A DNA stretch of 7,226 nt from an uncultured Eubacteriales bacterium (GTDB lineage Bacteria > Bacillota > Clostridia > Christensenellales > CAG-138): contig UQOG01000099.1 in the NCBI GenBank assembly GCA_900542615.1, positions 1-7,226 on the forward strand. The letters run 5' to 3'. The position numbers and the translations under genes are program-made. The first letter of the stretch is position 1. The number at the start of each line of letters is the position of its first letter. Below are positions 5,659 to 7,226 of the stretch, one piece after another. The notes under the pieces were generated by a model that was given only the letters and a program-made list of their open reading frames with translations, made no database searches and had not been told where the DNA came from.

Positions 5659-7092
5659 ATGGATTTCATTACCCGGCTTACCCAAATTGTCAGCGCGGTG
5701 CAGGGGTTCGTATGGGGCCCGGTCATGCTGCTGCTGCTGGTGGGGTGCGGCATATGGCTCACCCTGCGCACCGGCTTTTTACAGATCACCCGGCTGAAGC
5801 TGTGGTGGGATTCCACCATTGTCTCCATCTTTAAGGACAAAAACGTCCACGATAAATCCGACCAGCATTCCCTTTCCCAGTTCCAGGCCCTGACCACCGC
5901 CCTGGCCGCCACCGTGGGCACCGGCAACGTGGCGGGGGTGGCCACCGCCATTGTGGCCGGCGGCCCGGGGGCCGTATTCTGGATGTGGCTGTCCGCCTTC
6001 TTCGGCATGTGCACCAAATATTCCGAAGCCCTCCTAGCGGTGCTCTTCCGCTACAAGGCCCCGGACGGCTCCTGGATGGGGGGCGCCATGGTCTACCTCC
6101 AAAGGGGGATCCGAGGCTGGCTGGGCAAGCTGCTGGGCGGCCTGTTCTGCATCTTCGCCTGCCTGGCCTCCTTTGGCATCGGCAATATGACCCAGGTGAA
6201 TTCCATCGCCGGCTCCATCACCCGCCTGGCGCCCGCCATCCCCACCTGGGCCATCGGCGTGGCCCTGGTGCTCATCACCGGCATGGTGGTGCTGGGCGGC
6301 CTCAAGCGCATCGGCTCCGTGACCGAAGCCATGGTGCCCTTCATGGCCCTATTGTATATCCTGGGAGGCTTGGTGGTCATCATTTCCAACGGGGAAAACC
6401 TGGGCCGGGCCTTCCACGAGATCTTCTCCCAGGCCTTCAGCTTCCAGGCTGTGGGCGGCGGCGCCCTGGGCATCGTGATGATGCAGGCCATGCGCTATGG
6501 CGTGGCCCGGGGCGTATTTTCCAACGAGGCGGGCCTGGGCTCCGCTTCCATGGCCCACGCCACCGCCAACGTAAAGGAGCCGGTGAAGCAGGGCCTTTGG
6601 GGGGTATTTGAGGTGTTCGCGGATACCCTGGTGGTGTGCTCCATCACCGCCCTGTCCATCCTCACCAGCTTTGACAGCGCCACCATCCGGCAGATGGGCC
6701 TGGACGGCGCGGAGCTTTCCATGGCCGCCTTCGGCTCGGTCTACGGCATCGCCGGGGAGATCGTATTGGCCGTCAGCCTGTGCCTGTTCGCCTACTCCAC
6801 GGTGATCGGCTGGAGCTACTACGGCAACCGGGCCATCAGCTTCCTGCTGGGCCTTAAGGCGGGCAAGATCTACAACGTGGTATTCACCATCGTGGTGATG
6901 GGCGGCTGCCTGAGCGGCTTGCAGCTGGTATGGGACATCGCCGACGCCCTCAACGGTCTCATGGCCATCCCCAACCTGATCGGCCTGCTGCTGCTCTCCG
7001 GGGTGGTGGCCCGGGCCACCAAGGACTACATGGCCCGCCGCAAGTCCGGCCGGTACGTGGAACTGACCCGCACCTACAAGGACTTTGTATAA
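5659..7092 (+). CDS. AGCS-family sodium:alanine/glycine symporter
   Basis: Inner-membrane secondary transporter that couples inward sodium movement to uptake of small amino acids, usually alanine or glycine; some relatives carry glutamine or serine. The 477 residues are full length for the family. Recognisable blocks: SLSQFQALTTALAATVGTGN (71-90) and VAGVATAIVAGGPGAVFWMW (91-110), the family signature region; FFGMCTKYSEALLAVLFRYK (114-133); GGLKRIG (213-219); and GVARGVFSNEAGLGSASMAH (281-300), the strongly conserved segment. Ten or more hydrophobic segments are visible, e.g. 17-35, 92-112, 155-178, 195-213, 226-243, 262-276, 315-336, 365-385, 405-425 and 435-452. The tail (ARRKSGRYVELTRTYKDFV) is basic and likely cytoplasmic. 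The start ATG has a modest AGGT 9 nt upstream and a weaker AAAGG at 14. It is divergent from the liv operon and ends with its own terminator, so it is a single-gene unit. The family is certain; substrate and coupling ion are taken from family knowledge. Confidence 0.95.
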   Translation: MDFITRLTQIVSAVQGFVWGPVMLLLLVGCGIWLTLRTGFLQITRLKLWWDSTIVSIFKDKNVHDKSDQHSLSQFQALTTALAATVGTGNVAGVATAIVAGGPGAVFWMWLSAFFGMCTKYSEALLAVLFRYKAPDGSWMGGAMVYLQRGIRGWLGKLLGGLFCIFACLASFGIGNMTQVNSIAGSITRLAPAIPTWAIGVALVLITGMVVLGGLKRIGSVTEAMVPFMALLYILGGLVVIISNGENLGRAFHEIFSQAFSFQAVGGGALGIVMMQAMRYGVARGVFSNEAGLGSASMAHATANVKEPVKQGLWGVFEVFADTLVVCSITALSILTSFDSATIRQMGLDGAELSMAAFGSVYGIAGEIVLAVSLCLFAYSTVIGWSYYGNRAISFLLGLKAGKIYNVVFTIVVMGGCLSGLQLVWDIADALNGLMAIPNLIGLLLLSGVVARATKDYMARRKSGRYVELTRTYKDFV

Positions 7093-7126
7093 GGTTTCGC
7101 CTGCTTGGCAAACACCCACACAGATG

Positions 7127-7148
7127 GGCCCCCGTTTGGGGGCCTTTT
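7127..7148 (+). terminator. Intrinsic terminator of the symporter gene
   Basis: GGCCCCC (7127-7133) and GGGGGCC (7138-7144) form a perfect 7-bp GC stem with loop GTTT, followed by TTTT. It begins 34 nt after the symporter stop. The short U-run is weak, but the stem is very stable. Confidence 0.82.
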
Positions 7149-7204
7149 GCGTGGGGCCCCGCATGGCCGCGGCGGAGGGGGGGCGTAGGGGGGCGGCGGC
7201 TTTT

Positions 7205-7224
7205 GGCTGTCGAAAAAGTGGCTT
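7205..7224 (-). repeat. Inverted copy of the livF-terminator repeat at the right edge (cut by the window)
   Basis: GGCTGTCGAAAAAGTGGCTT is the exact reverse complement, over 20 bp, of 57-76 in the left terminator array. The preceding CTTTT (7200-7204) resembles the T-tract that lies next to this linker in the left copy, so the repeat may extend both ways. The sequence ends two bases later, so it cannot be told whether the AAAAAGTGGCT arm has a partner forming another hairpin. Confidence 0.7.
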
Positions 7225-7226
7225 GC

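Noticed and set aside
6349..7164. Open frame of 271 codons on the minus strand, antisense to the symporter
   Set aside because: Low-complexity Gly/His/Gln/Ala-rich translation that runs across the symporter terminator. It is explained by high third-position GC in the real gene.

Overview
The window looks like chromosomal DNA from a GC-rich, low-oxygen member of the Clostridia (an Oscillospirales-type gut Firmicute is my best guess). The basis is strong GGAGG-type ribosome binding sites, a lipobox-anchored solute-binding protein with an MKKLLAF...LAAC leader, AT-rich intergenic promoter DNA between GC-rich genes, and T-rich intrinsic terminators. The taxonomic call is an inference from style, not from a marker gene.

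Layout. Positions 1-124 hold a G-run tract and two near-identical tandem hairpin terminators. Positions 125-5036, all on the minus strand, carry a complete high-affinity branched-chain (hydrophobic) amino acid ABC importer in transcription order livJ-livH-livM-livG-livF: lipoprotein binding protein, two permeases, two ATPases. Spacing is tight from livH onward (13, 3 and 2 nt). A 142-nt gap between livJ and livH holds a GC-rich hairpin followed by a T-rich stretch, probably an attenuator that makes binding protein in excess. Positions 5037-5658 are a divergent control region with no convincing gene. It contains a livJ promoter, a perfect 18-bp AT-rich palindrome, three phased AAATATG repeats, a near-consensus promoter for the rightward gene, and a long foldable 5' leader. 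Positions 5659-7092 on the plus strand encode a full-length AGCS-family sodium:alanine/glycine symporter, closed by a terminator at 7127-7148.

The two transcription units form one amino acid uptake locus: ATP-driven import of hydrophobic amino acids leftward, sodium-driven import of small amino acids rightward, with their controls in the same 620-bp gap. The gene content is ordinary. The less ordinary signals are non-coding. A 20-bp sequence belonging to the livF terminator repeat recurs in inverted orientation at the far right edge, so this is probably a dispersed repeat family. The control region also has palindromic and phased-repeat sites, and LivG carries an approximately 30-residue insertion before its Q-loop. 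I found no mobile element genes, CRISPR array, tRNA or rRNA, and no evidence of a wholly new system.
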